Part shown: positions 53,362-63,116 of the stretch, piece after piece
Layout of the letters: each line of letters opens with the position of its first letter
Position numbering within the stretch: position 1 is the stretch's first letter
Assembly: GCA_963742345.1 (NCBI GenBank)
Contig: CAVULO010000010.1
Location: 332,704 to 396,703, forward strand
Source of the DNA: Pseudolabrys sp963742345
GTDB taxonomy: Bacteria > Pseudomonadota > Alphaproteobacteria > Rhizobiales > Xanthobacteraceae
DNA: 64,000 nt
Direction: 5' to 3'
Notes under the pieces: model-generated
Database searches by the model: none
Seen by the model: the letters and a program-made list of their open reading frames with translations, nothing else
What the model was told of the DNA's origin: nothing
Position numbers and translations under genes: made by a program

Positions 53362-54530
53362 TGATCTCAATGTACTTTTCCGTCAGGTCGCACGTCCAGA
53401 AGCGGGCGCTGCCTGTGCCCCGGCCGTGGATGCACGACGCGGATCAGGCATTCGGTTTCATCCAGCTTTTTCTTCAGCTCGGCTTCGGAGAAATCCGCCG
53501 CCAGTCCGCCCTGGCAAACCGGCACGCCCTGCAGATCGATATCGACTTTCGCGGGATCGAACGGCACGCCCGCATTTCCGGCCGCCGAAAGAATGCGTCC
53601 CCAGTTCGGATCGGAGCCGGCGATGGCGGTCTTCACCAGCGGCGAGTTGGCGATGCTGCGCGCGATGCGCTCGGCCGCATCTTCGCTCGGACGCGCCGCT
53701 CGACCTCGATGGTGACCAGCTTGCGCGCGCCTTCGCCGTCGCGCACGATCTGTCGCGCCAGATCCTCCAGCACCTGCGCCAGCGCCTCCTCAACTTTCTC
53801 GCGCTCCTTCTCGGTTGGGCTCGAATGCCGGAAGCGCCGTTGGCGAGCACGCAGCAGCGTGTCGTTGGTGGACGTGTCGCCATCCACGCTGATGCGGTTG
53901 TAGCTGCGCTTCACGGCCGCGGCCAGCATGGGCGCGAGCATGGCGGGCGGAAGCGCGGCGTCGGTCATCACGAATCCGAGCGTGGTGGCCATGTTCGGAT
54001 GGATCATGCCGGAGCCCTTGGTCATCCCCGCGATCCGCACCGCGCCGCGCTTCAAGCGTGACTTGCTGATGCGCGGTCTTCATCACCGTATCGGTGGTCA
54101 GGATGGCGCGCGCGGCATCTTCGAAACGGTTCGGCGCCAGACCGCGCGACCAGATCCGGCAGCGCGTTGACGATCAGGCTGCGCATCCAGCTCCACGCCG
54201 ATCACGCCGGTGGACGCGGGAAACACCTGCTCGGCCGGCACGCGCAGCTGCTTCGCCACGGCATCGCAGCAGGCCAGCGCCACGCGATCGCCGGTTCGCG
54301 TGGCGCAATTCGCGTTGCCCGCATTGATCAGGACCGCGCTCACCAGCCCGCGCGATTGCTCCAGATGGAAGCGCGCGATTCGCACCGGCGCGGCCTGCAC
54401 GCGATTCTGCGTGAACACGGCGGCGGCCGACGCCGGCGTGTCGGAAACGATCAGCGCCAGATCGTCCTTGCGCTGTCTTGCGGATTCCGGCGTAGACGGC
54501 CGAGTATCGATAACCCAGCGGCAGCTTCAC
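53342..54530 (-). pseudogene. argJ: ArgJ glutamate N-acetyltransferase, frameshifted
   Basis: Bifunctional ornithine acetyltransferase of arginine synthesis, about 395 residues when joined. GTG 54530 gives KLPLGYRYSAVYAGIRK; other frames hold VFTQNRVQAAPV, INAGNANCATRTGD, the autoproteolysis site with nucleophile Thr in KGSGMIHPNMATTLGFVMTD, VDGDTSTNDT, and the C-terminal ending DLTEKYIEINASYRT. AGSDPNWGRILSAAGNAGVPFD is also clear. About five shifts. Its GTG start overlaps the fmt stop (GTGA). Confidence 0.92.
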
Positions 54531-55478
54531 GCGGCTCTGGCTCCCAAAATTTCATTCTCATCCAGACGATGCCCGTTCAGAAACGCTTCGGCCGGCATTC
54601 GCTTGCGGCCTTCGACTTGAACTTCGAGCAGCTCGAGCGCGGTGCCTTCGCCGCTGGACGACCAGCAGCCGCTTCTTGAGCGGCATGCAGCCGGCCCGGG
54701 ATCGCCGTCGCCGCGCTTCTCCGGCCACGCGCGCTTTCCAGATATGAAACATCTGGCCGCGAAAGAAGCTGTACGCGCCCGGCCACGGCAGAAATCCGCG
54801 CGCGCGGTTGAAGATTTTTCGCGCCGGCCAGTTCCAATCGATCTCGCCGTCTTCTTTTTTCAGGATCGGCGCGAGCGTGGCTTGCGGAGTTGTCCTGCGG
54901 CTCCGGCCGAATGGTGCCGGCTTCGATCCCGCGAGCGTTTCGACCAGAAGATCCGCGCCCGCTTCGCGCCAGGCGCTCGCCCAGCTCGACCGCATTTTCT
55001 TCCGGCCCGATCTCCGTTTCCCATTTCAGCAGCATGTCGCCGGTGTCGAGGCCCGCGTCGATCCGCATGGTGGTGACGCCGGTGCGCGTTTCGCCATTCG
55101 CGATGGCCCACTGGATCGGCGCCGCGCCGCGATATTTCGGCAGCAGCGACGCGTGCACATTGATGATGCCGTAGCGCGGAATATCGATGATGGATTGCGG
55201 AATGATCTGGCCGTAGCCCACCACCACCATCGCGTCCGGGTTGCATCTGCTTCAACTGCTCCACCGACTTCCGGACGGCGGATGCGCTCCGGTTGATACA
55301 CCGGCAATCCGAGCCGCAGCGCGGCTTCTTTCACCGGCGACGCGGCCAGTTCGCCCGCCGCGGCCTTTGGGACGATCCGGTTGCGTGAACACGGCCAGCA
55401 CGCGATGTCCGGCGTGCGACGATCGCGTTCGAGCGTGGGAACGGCGAACGACGGGAGTGCCGAGAAAAACCAGGTCAT
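54527..55478 (-). pseudogene. fmt: methionyl-tRNA formyltransferase, frameshifted
   Basis: Formylates initiator Met-tRNA. The N-terminus FFSALPSFAVPTLER and LGLPVYQPERIR are in one frame. VVVGYGQIIPQSIIDIPRYGIINVHASLLPKYRGAAPIQWAI (formyltransferase core with catalytic Asn-His, and Asp in TMRIDAGLDTGDML) is in another. The C-terminal domain ends FLNGHRLDENEILGARAA. Joined length is about 315, as expected. Several shifts are needed. It lies 19 bases after def, the common def-fmt pairing. Confidence 0.93.
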
Positions 55479-55497
55479 GGCAGCATGGCAGTGGCTG

Positions 55498-56016
55498 CTA
55501 GCCCCATTCGCCGGCTTTCACCAGCTTGCGCACTTTGCGGCGGATCAGGTCGCGCTTGAGCGCGCTGACGTGGCGTGATGTACAGACGGCCGTTCAGATG
55601 ATCGATCTCATGCGCAAACGCGCGCGCCAGCAGATCTTCGCCGGTCATCTCGAACGATTCGCCTTTGACGTTCTGCGCGCGCACGGTCACGCTTTCGGCG
55701 CGCGTCACCTGCTCGCGAAAACCGGGGAGGCTCAGGCAGCCTTCTTCGCCGGTCTGCGTGCCTTCGCTTGCGAATGATCTCCGGATTGATCAGCACGAGC
55801 TTCTGCTGCGGATCTTCGGCCACCGACAGATCGATCACCGCGATGCGTTTGCGAAATGCCGATCTGCGGCGCGGCCAAGCCCACGCCTTTGGCCGCGTAC
55901 ATGGATTCGAACATGTCGTCGATCAGCTTGTGCAGTTCGGGCGTGTCGAATTCCGTGATCGTCTCGGCCTGCTTTTCGAGCACCGGCTCGCCGTACAACA
56001 CGATCGGATACGTCAT
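55498..56016 (-). pseudogene. def: peptide deformylase, frameshifted
   Basis: Removes the formyl group from new proteins. Motif 1 GVGLAAPQIG, the motif 3 metal site HEIDHLNGRLY, and the C-terminal LKRDLIRRKVRKLVKAGEWG are readable in three frames; motif 2 (EGCLSLP) lies in a shifted stretch near 55,735. Joined length is about 172. ATG 56016 overlaps the aroC stop (TGATG). Confidence 0.92.
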
Positions 56017-57190
56017 CAGAAGTTTCTTACCTGCTCCATATAGCCTTCGAAATTGCGCCGGGTTTCCTCGAGCGAATCGCCGCCGAATTTTTCCAAGAAA
56101 CGCCTGCGCCAGCACGATCGCCACCATCGCTTCGCCGATCACGCCCGCGGCCGGAACCACGCACACATCGCTGCGCTCATAGGCGGCCAGCGCGGGCTCG
56201 CGCGTGGCCAGATCCACCGATTCGAGCGGACGGCGCAGCGTCGAAATCGGCTTCAGAAATCCGCGCACCAGCACGTCCTGGCCGTTGGTCATGCCGCCTT
56301 CCAGGCCCCCGGCGCGATTGGCGCCGCGCGTGAACTGCCGCTCTTCGCGATTGTAGTGAATCGTGTCCTGCACCTCGCGATCCGAACGACGCCGCGCCTT
56401 CGGCGGCGAATCCGATCTCGACGCCCTTCACGGCCTGCATGGACACGATGGCCTGCGCCAGCCGGCCGTCCAGCCGCGAATCCCAGGTGATGTGCGAGCC
56501 GAGGCCGGGCGGCACGTTGTGCGCCACCACTTCGAAGACGCCGCCCACGGTGTCGCCGGTCGGTAGGCCTGGTCGACAACCTCTTTCATGCGCTGCTCGG
56601 CCGCCGCGTCGACGCAGCCGAGCAGCACTTCGCTCTTTTCGCTGAGCGCGACCAGTTCCTCCCAGTAGCCTCGCGCGTCCAGACGCGCTTCGCCGACGCC
56701 GATCACGTGGCTCAGCACGCCGATGCCGAATTGCGCCAAGAAATGCTTTGGCCAGCGCGCCCACGGCGACGCGCGCCGTGGTTTCGCGCGCGCTGGCGCG
56801 TTCCAGAATGTAGCGGGCGTCGTGAAATTGTATTTGATCGCGCCGGCCAGATCGGCATGGCCGGGCCGCGGACGCGTCACCGGCTTGCGTCTTGTCTTCC
56901 GCGCCGTCGATATCTTCCACCGGCAGCGCTTCGGTCCAGTTCTTCCAATCTTTGTTGTGGATGATGATGGCGATGGGCGAGCCGATGGTCTGCGAGTGGC
57001 GGACGCCGGCGACAATTTCGACGCGGTCCGTTTCGATCTTCATGCGGCCGCCGCGGCCGTAGCCCTGCTGGCGGCGCCACAGTTCGCGATTGATGGTGTC
57101 GAGCGAGATGGGAATACCGGCGGGAAGTCCGGTCAGGGTGGCGACCAGGCACTCTCCATGCGATTCACCGGCTGTTTCGAAGCGAAACAT
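56016..57190 (-). pseudogene. aroC: chorismate synthase, frameshifted
   Basis: Last step of the shikimate pathway. ATG 57190 opens with FRFETAGESHGECLVATLTGLPAGIPI, including the family signature region. It continues with RQQGYGRGGRMKIETDRVEI and IIIHNKDWKNW, then breaks near 56,890. Later pieces include TFWNAPARAKPRRASPWARWP-type shifted sequence, LEGGMTNGQDVLVRGFLKPISTL and SDVCVVPAAGVIGEAMVAIVLAQAFL. Joined length is about 390. First gene of the operon aroC-def-fmt-argJ. Confidence 0.92.
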
Positions 57191-57423
57191 GGTTTAGGGG
57201 AAAACTTCATGTTAGCGGAAAAACCGAGCGCCAGTGGATGGCGGCTCAAGACGCCGGGTGTGCATCTGAATAGTGCAGCGGGGCACGGTCGTCCTCCTAA
57301 CCGGCAATCTGGAGTCCCTGGAGGAATTCGTGGTCCGTGCAGTGAGCGCCAGTTCTCGCTCGGGCATCTGCTTCTCGGAGCGCACCGATACCTCTTGGCC
57401 AGGACGCTGCTCGGCAGTGACGC

Positions 57424-57574
57424 CTACGTGACTTCCAAGGCGAGGAGCACGTCGTAGCCGGAGGCTTTGATGGAAGCTGAGAACTTCTGCAATGCGGTCA
57501 GACTCGCAGACCGTCTCGTTAAAAGCTTTTTCCAACTCCTGGACCATCTCTTGAAGTTCAGATTTCATTGCCAT
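57424..57574 (-). pseudogene. tiny protein of about 50 residues, frameshifted
   Basis: ATG 57574 opens AMKSELQEMVQELEKAFNETV...RIAEVL, a helical segment. Near 57,490 the protein-like reading passes to the next frame (SIKASGYDVLLALEVT) and stops at 57,424. The pattern resembles small unnamed proteins that end in a GYxVxLxLE strand. It could be a short regulatory or toxin-antitoxin-like partner, but there is no evidence for either. Between 57,191 and 57,423 nothing else is seen. Confidence 0.4.
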
Positions 57575-57753
57575 TTTTTGCTATGCGCTCCTCGCGGTCC
57601 TTTAGAGCAAATCGACTGCCGATCCTTGCCGGGAAAGAAAGGCCCTAATATTCAACAATTTACAGTTCCAGCGCTGAGACACGCAAAAGGCAATCTGTCT
57701 GGGCTTTCGGCCGAAAACTCGTCAAATTGTCCCTTTGGAGACAGCCTGGATCA

Positions 57754-58387
57754 TGCTGCGGCTACCGGTGCTCGCCCCAGGGATTCCCATTGCCTCTGTG
57801 CAGTTGCGCGGAACTGCTTGGCCTGGAAAACCAGCCCAAAGCGTTCCAGCCGCAGGGCTTCGCCTTCGAGGAAACGGGCTTTGGAGGCAATCTTGAGCAG
57901 CTGAGCCTCAGAGATAACCCGAAGGGCCTCCTCCAGGTACGCGCCGGCGGCTTCGGGTTGGCTGTTCCGGCTCAGAATGGCCAAGGTAATCAGCGGCCCG
58001 GACGCGTTGGGGTGACTTGCGGCTGCCCAAAATCGTCGCAGGCGCCCCGAGCCAAGTGCTCCGCCTCGCCGGCGCGCTGAGCGTCCAGCATGGCTTCAGC
58101 CAAGGCGGCCTGGGCGGTTGCGATTTCGGCTGCCGAGGTTCGTGCGGATCGGCCTTTTTCAATCCAAGGGTTTCTTCCAGGTCCGCAATGGCGGCCTCCA
58201 CACTGCCCGCCCGCAACGCAATTTGCGCCCGCTGGCTAACGAGCGCTTCCCGTATGTCGGACGGTAGTCCCTGGTCAGGCGGCAGCGCCGCTTGTGCCTC
58301 GGGCAGCCGTCCGGCCTTTCGGGAGGATCTGCTACCGTCACCGTGAGCCGGGCGGTGCGGTTCATTTCTCCGCGCTGCTCCATCATC
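57754..58387 (-). pseudogene. TPR-type protein, frameshifted
   Basis: Three frame pieces join into about 210 residues of helical repeats. ATG near 58,387 gives MEQRGEMNRTARLTVTVAD; the middle reads ALRAGSVEAAIADLEETLGLKKADPHEP; the end is EAAGAYLEEALRVISEAQLLKIASKARFLEGEALRLE and stops at 57,754. The Ala/Leu/Glu spacing fits tetratricopeptide repeats. It follows the M50-TPR gene closely (18 bases) and may be a continuation of that protein's repeat domain split by another frameshift. Role unknown. Confidence 0.5.
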
Positions 58388-58405
58388 ACGGAATCGCCTC
58401 GGAAG

Positions 58406-60156
58406 CTAGGCGACCGCCTCGTCCAGCCGGCCTACCATCCAATACATGACTGCGAGTGAACCAAGTTCACTGATGGCTTGCTTCCTATCGGCCTCGGTTG
58501 TTTCAGGCGACAGCAGTATCCGATGCGCCTCCCGGGCGGCGGCGCGTCCTTGATCCGGACAACCCAGGCAATATTCGCACTCGGCTCGCACGGCTAACAG
58601 CTTAGCTTTTACAAGTGATTTTTCCCATTGCCTTGGAAATTCTCGAGAGCCTGGTCGATCTCGTCCAGCGCCGCTTGATAGGCCCGCCAATCCAGGTGCA
58701 TGCGCGCGACCGCCATGCGCGGCTCGCTAGCGGCGGCGGCCGGCAAATGGCTATGAGCAGCTTCGAACGCCGTCACTGCGGAGTGGTAAGCCTGTTTCGC
58801 CTCGTCCGGGCGCTGATCGAGCCGATAGGCGCTGTGCAAGCCCATCCAGTTATTCGCCTCCATCAAAGGATGGGCGGTGGGACACTGGCGAACAATCTCC
58901 AGGCTCTTGGTCAGGCTTTGGGTGGCCTCGGTTGAGCGCTTCGCGCGCAACTCTGCGAACCCCAGCTCCTGGTATCGAATGGCCAACTCGAGCGAGTTCG
59001 GTCCTAGATGTTCGAGCGCTTTCTCCAAAACGCGCCGGCGGTGCTCTACTTCCCCCTCGAAATCTGTCTGCGCCTGGAACGCCGCTGCCTGGTCGGCATC
59101 CTTTCCGGCCAGCCAAGTCGAAGAAAGCTCGCGGCCCTTCCGAGTCCAGAAGATCAGGTGCAGCAAAAGCGCCCCGTCGGTGTACCCGACCGGAATCAGG
59201 TTGCGGATGAAGTCCACCACAAATAGAACCGCAAAGATCCCAACCTTTTGCCAGCTCCCCTCCAAGCTGGTCCCGGGAAGATTCAAGAAAAACAGGAAGA
59301 GTGCCAGACCGGCATTGAGCGAGAGAAACGGCCCTGCGAAGACCACCAGAATCTGATTGAGACGCAGACCGTCTTCCGAAGTGGGAACCGCCGACAGGTA
59401 TCCGCCGCCTCCCAGAAGCCGGCCCCAGTCGAACATTGCGTGACGATTTCCAGAAGCGTCCTTCCGGACGGTCAGCGGGCCGATGTTGATGGCTTTGAAT
59501 CGAAAATGGACGGCCCACGCTGCGGCTGCGTGTCCAAACTCGTGGACCGTGATGACGACCAGCTCGCCGAAAATCAGAATCAGCCAGAACTCATAGCCCA
59601 TGCGGGACGATGGCAGGCCCAGGTGACGGGCGTAGTAGAACAGCCAACCCATTCCAGCCAGCCACAATCCACCGCTCAGGAACCCGACCACCCAGCCAGC
59701 AAACGAATCCCGAGGCCGCAATAGTGTGGGGTCGCTGGTGGTGGTTTCCTTCACCTGCGGAAGCGAGAAGAGCGTGAACAATCCGACGGTGCCGAGCAGA
59801 GTGAACCAGGGAAAACCGAACAGCAGACCGACGCACGCCGCCGTTCCAGTCCCCCGCGCCCAGGACTTATTTCGTCTCATGCCCCACGCAGTAACCTGGC
59901 AGAGAGTGCCGACCAGCAGCATGGCAATCATCACAGCCAGAATGACCTTCGCCTGCGCCTGGGGACTGTCCGGGTAAAGGCGGCTGGCCCAAACATTGAC
60001 CGGGAGCACGCGTTTCAGAATCGTGCCGGGCAGGACCCAGAGACACAATCCCACCGTGCGAAAGGCCCATCGGAGCAGGGTGCGCTCTACCGGCATATGG
60101 ACTACATCGGCCAGCCTATCGCGGCGGGTAAGAGGTTTCTCACCTAGCACGTTCAC
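58406..60156 (-). CDS. M50 site-2-type metalloprotease with TPR domain, one frameshift
   Basis: Start GTG 60156. About eight hydrophobic segments carry the M50 zinc motif HEFGH (in VITVHEFGHAAAAWAV) and the second motif NLIPVGYTDGALLL (N-x2-P-x4-DG). A soluble C-terminal part from about residue 340 is a TPR array (SLELAIRYQELGFAELRAKRSTEAT, MGLHSAYRLDQRPDEAKQAYHSAV). The 515-residue frame ends at 58,609, but the next frame continues the repeats (KAKLLAVRAECEYCLGCPDQGRAAAREAHRI) to 58,406, so one base is probably missing near 58,620. The N-terminus may be lost at the 60.16-kb junction. Confidence 0.8.
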
Positions 60157-60158
60157 AC

Positions 60159-60410
60159 AAAGCCCTTAGCTACGAGATCCGCGTTCCCCACGGCGTCGAC
60201 GTGCAGGTGTCCAACTTCGCCCTGATGGGCGGCAACGACGTGAAGCTTGGCGACGAGGTCGCCCCGCCGGGCGCGCCTGCAATCCACATTCGGCTGTCTG
60301 AGGGGTCGCTGGGAGGGTCCGGCGTGGCCCGCGGTCGTAAGCCGACTCGGGAGGAGCGTCGTCGCGACCGCGAGCTGCGCAAGGCGCAGCGGCGGGGTCT
60401 CGGGCCCTGA
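60159..60410 (+). CDS. DUF1707/cell-wall-response-like protein, C-terminal fragment
   Basis: Frame open from the junction to the stop at 60,410, about 83 residues: SYEIRVPHGVDVQVSNFALMGGNDV, then APPGAPAIHIRLSEGSLGGSGV and a basic tail KPTREERRRDRELRKAQRR. The repeated FALMGG-type strands are characteristic of the C-terminal beta domain found after DUF1707 in actinobacterial membrane proteins. The N-terminal part is missing because an unrelated sequence begins at about 60,157. Confidence 0.6.
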   Translation, partial: KALSYEIRVPHGVDVQVSNFALMGGNDVKLGDEVAPPGAPAIHIRLSEGSLGGSGVARGRKPTREERRRDRELRKAQRRGLGP

Positions 60411-60417
60411 CGGGCGG

Positions 60418-60708
60418 CTACCTGCCGTTACGCTCGCGGTGCTTGCACCCCGGCCAGCAGCAGGGCCGGCGCATGCCGTCCTCGAGTTCCTCCTGAGTTC
60501 GCCGGATGCGGCGCTCGCGCGTGGCGTCCTGCTTGGCATCTTCGACCCAGCAGATGAACTCGTTGCGGGCCAGCGGCGTGATGTCCTTCCAGGCGTCGAG
60601 TGCCGTCGCGTTGGCGATCAGCGCTTGTCGCAGATCCGCCGGCAGCTTGTGGACCACCCACCGGGCACTCTCTGGACGCTCACGATCGAGATGGTACTCA
60701 GCGCCCAT
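60418..60708 (-). CDS. YdeI/OmpD-associated-like protein
   Basis: A 96-residue protein from ATG 60708: GAEYHLDRERPESARWVVHKLPADLRQALIANATALDAWKDITPLARNEFICWVEDAKQDATRERRIRRTQEEL. The stretch LPADLRQAL...W..LTPxxRxEFxxWVxxAK is the signature of the bacteriocin-protection YdeI/OmpD-associated family. It ends with a small cysteine-containing tail (PCCWPGCKHRE). Its start overlaps the tetR stop by 11 bases, so it is probably translated with it. Confidence 0.75.
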   Translation of the reverse strand: MGAEYHLDRERPESARWVVHKLPADLRQALIANATALDAWKDITPLARNEFICWVEDAKQDATRERRIRRTQEELEDGMRRPCCWPGCKHRERNGR

Positions 60709-61384
60709 GGGGGCGCGCCACCGGCAGCAACGCATCGATGAGCGCGCCGAGGTCGTCGAGGTAGGTGTCGCGGTCGCGCGCGGCCGTCCACGCCGTAGCT
60801 GCCGCGGCGAGCATCGGGTAGCGCTCGGGATCGGGAGCACCGCGAAGCTGCCGCTGCTGATTCGATGTCTCCGCGCTCGCGCCGGCGCGAACGAGCAGCG
60901 AACCGAGCGTGAAGTTCCACATCAGCCGGTAGGCCCGCACCGCTGAATCGATCGACAGACCCGCGTCCCGCAGCGCGGCATGGATCTCCTCGATCGCGTC
61001 GAGCACCGAGGGCGCCATCATCCGCCGGCGCGCCAGCACTTCAGGCACCCAGGGATGCTCAGCGAGGCTGTCGTAGATCGTCGACCACAGCACGAGCATG
61101 GCGCCCCTCGGGTCGCGCGGGCGCGGTGGGTAGACGAGCCGAGCCGCGAGGCGGTCGACCAGCACCATCAGCAGCTCGTCCTTGCTGCCCACGTGCCGGT
61201 AGGGCGCCATCGCGGACACGCCGAGCTCGCTCGCGAGCCGCCGCATCGTGAGCGCCTCGACGCCTTCGGCGTCGAGCAGACCGATCGCGGTGTCGAGCAC
61301 GTCTTCGCGCCCGATCGTCGGCGGGCGACCACGAGGCCGGTGCGGCGGCGCTGACGGACCGTCTCTCGGTGATCTTGCAGACAT
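60698..61384 (-). CDS. TetR-family regulator
   Basis: A 228-residue repressor from ATG 61384. Residues 14-75 are the helix-turn-helix domain: RGRPPTIGREDVLDTAIGLLDAEGVEALTMRRLASELGVSAMAPYRHVGSKDELLMVLVD, with the AxxLGVxxxxxYxHxxxK pattern complete. The rest is a helical ligand domain of the TetR_C type seen in actinobacteria. It is divergent from the VOC gene, 25 bases apart, with a palindrome between them, and so probably represses both units. Confidence 0.88.
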   Translation of the reverse strand: MSARSPRDGPSAPPHRPRGRPPTIGREDVLDTAIGLLDAEGVEALTMRRLASELGVSAMAPYRHVGSKDELLMVLVDRLAARLVYPPRPRDPRGAMLVLWSTIYDSLAEHPWVPEVLARRRMMAPSVLDAIEEIHAALRDAGLSIDSAVRAYRLMWNFTLGSLLVRAGASAETSNQQRQLRGAPDPERYPMLAAAATAWTAARDRDTYLDDLGALIDALLPVARPHGR

Positions 61385-61387
61385 TTG

Positions 61388-61401
61388 ATTTACATGTATA
61401 T
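61388..61401. promoter_or_regulatory. probable TetR operator
   Basis: ATTTACATGTATAT: TTTACA pairs with TGTATA at five of six positions around a central A/T. It fills the 25-base gap between the divergent tetR and VOC starts, so a bound repressor would cover both. Confidence 0.55.
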
Positions 61402-61409
61402 TAATCCCC

Positions 61410-62216
61410 ATGGCACACGGAACTCCCACACTCGCAACAGGCAAGATCTGCTACCTCGAGATCCCCGCAACCGATGTCGAGCGGTCGTCGCGTTTCTACA
61501 GCGATGCCTTCGGCTGGGAGCTGGGGACCCGAGGCGACGGCGCTATCTCGTTCGACGACGCGGTCAAGGAGGTGAGCGGCTCGTGGGTCACCGGGCGGCC
61601 GCCTTCGGCCGAGCCGGGAATCATGGTCCACATCATGGTCGCCGACCTCGAGGCGGCGCTCGCGCGCGTCCGCTCGGCAGGCGGCGAGGTGTTGAACGAC
61701 GACGCGGAACCCGGCGAGCGCGTCGGGCACGTCCGCGATCCGGGGGGCAACATGATCGGGATCTACCAGGAGCATGGCCTGGCTGAACGCGAACGCGCGG
61801 TCCGCCCGATACCCGAACACCTTCACACCGTCACGCCGCGCCTGGCGTTGAGCGATGCCGCAGCGGGGATCGACTTCTACAAGGCAGCATTCGGCGCCAC
61901 GGAACTGGGCGAGCGGTACCACATGCCCGATGGGACGCTCGTCCACGCGGAGTTGCTGATCGGCGATTCGGTAGTGATGGTCAAGGACGCCCAGGACGAC
62001 GAGTTCAACGCGCTGCTGTGCACGTATTGGCCCGACGTCGACGCGGCCTGGGACCGCGCCGTCCAAGCCGGCGCCGAGGTCATCTACCCTCTGGCCGACC
62101 AGTTCTACGGCGAGCGGGGCGGGCGCCTGGGCGATCCGTTCGGCAACCAGTGGATGCTGGCCTCCCGGATCGAGATCCTCACGCCGGACCAGGTCGCCGC
62201 GCGCGAGCAGGCGTAG
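61410..62216 (+). CDS. two-domain VOC (glyoxalase-like) protein
   Basis: A 268-residue protein with two VOC domains. Domain 1 (about 8-125) starts KICYLEIPATDVERSSRFYSDAFGWEL and ends DPGGNMIGIYQEHG. Domain 2 (about 138-260) starts VTPRLALSDAAAGIDFYKAAFGATELGERYHMPDG and ends GDPFGNQWMLASRIE. Such proteins include glyoxalase- and antibiotic-resistance-type binding proteins; the function is not defined. Divergent from tetR, which likely controls it. Confidence 0.88.
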   Translation: MAHGTPTLATGKICYLEIPATDVERSSRFYSDAFGWELGTRGDGAISFDDAVKEVSGSWVTGRPPSAEPGIMVHIMVADLEAALARVRSAGGEVLNDDAEPGERVGHVRDPGGNMIGIYQEHGLAERERAVRPIPEHLHTVTPRLALSDAAAGIDFYKAAFGATELGERYHMPDGTLVHAELLIGDSVVMVKDAQDDEFNALLCTYWPDVDAAWDRAVQAGAEVIYPLADQFYGERGGRLGDPFGNQWMLASRIEILTPDQVAAREQA

Positions 62217-62234
62217 GGACGCTCGCGGCAGCTT

Positions 62235-63071
62235 CTAGCTGTCGGGCAGCTCGCGGTCCTTCACGGCGCGGTACTGGGCGTCGGTGATGACTCCGCGTGC
62301 CAACCACGCCTCGAGCTGTGGCTCGAGGTCCTCGAAGTAGCCCGTGCCGAGGAGGAAGCCCCGCTCGATCACAGTGCCTCGCCCGCTGCCCGGGGGCGAA
62401 CACGGCGGGCCTGGAACCGGCGGCGTGCCCGCCGGGCGCGAATCGACAAGCTCGCGTCGGATATAGGCGCACCACGAGACCAGAGTGCCCACCGGCGCGT
62501 ACCCGTGAGCGGGGTCCACCAGGAACAGCTGGTACCCCAGCAGCTCGTGCGCGTCCCGGTCGAAGATCACTTCGACGCGTTCGCCGTGCTCCACGCGCGC
62601 GAGGCCACGGCCCACCCGTCCAAGCTGGTCGCTCGTCTCGCCGAGAAGCTCGACGTCATCCAACTGCCTGGCGACTCCGTAGACCGCCCGGCACAGGTCG
62701 GCCTCGACCAACGACTCCCCCAGTAGGTTGAAGACGCGATGGAGCGTCAGCGGCACACGCCGCGACAGCTCGCGGGCCAGGCGACTGGGATCCCGCGGCA
62801 GGTCGGCGAGCTCCCATCGGTGCGTCCCGATGCATCCCGGTGCGAACAGATCGATTCCCGAAGCCTCCAAGTCGGGACTGCCGGCCGCCCGCCACCGCGC
62901 CTCCCCCTCGGCGGTGAAGAAGCTGACGGGTCCGCTCGTCTCACGGATCAGGCCGGAGCAGTCGCTGCCGATCCAGATCTCTCGGTGCGATCCCACGAGG
63001 GCGTCGAAGCTGCCGACGGCGTGATGGCCGTGCGCTCCGCGAGACTCGACGTAGACGTAATCCACGCCCAA
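62235..63071 (-). CDS. CU044_5270-like actinobacterial protein, N-terminus missing
   Basis: The frame 62235-63071 gives 278 residues. The opening DYVYVESRGAHGHHAVGSFDALV and HREIWIGSDCSGLIRET resemble the CU044_5270 family of actinobacteria (propeller-like extracellular part of sigma-factor-linked proteins), but start in mid-domain. An in-frame TGA lies 8 codons before the TTG at 63071, so no membrane helix can precede it here. The C-terminus (LEAWLARGVITDAQYRAVKDREL) is a SHOCT-like short helix. Truncated 5' end, possibly by another junction near 63.1 kb. Confidence 0.6.
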   Translation of the reverse strand: MGVDYVYVESRGAHGHHAVGSFDALVGSHREIWIGSDCSGLIRETSGPVSFFTAEGEARWRAAGSPDLEASGIDLFAPGCIGTHRWELADLPRDPSRLARELSRRVPLTLHRVFNLLGESLVEADLCRAVYGVARQLDDVELLGETSDQLGRVGRGLARVEHGERVEVIFDRDAHELLGYQLFLVDPAHGYAPVGTLVSWCAYIRRELVDSRPAGTPPVPGPPCSPPGSGRGTVIERGFLLGTGYFEDLEPQLEAWLARGVITDAQYRAVKDRELPDS

Positions 63072-63116
63072 GACTGTGACCGCAAGACCGCATCAGCACA
63101 AGCCGCATTCCGTTGA

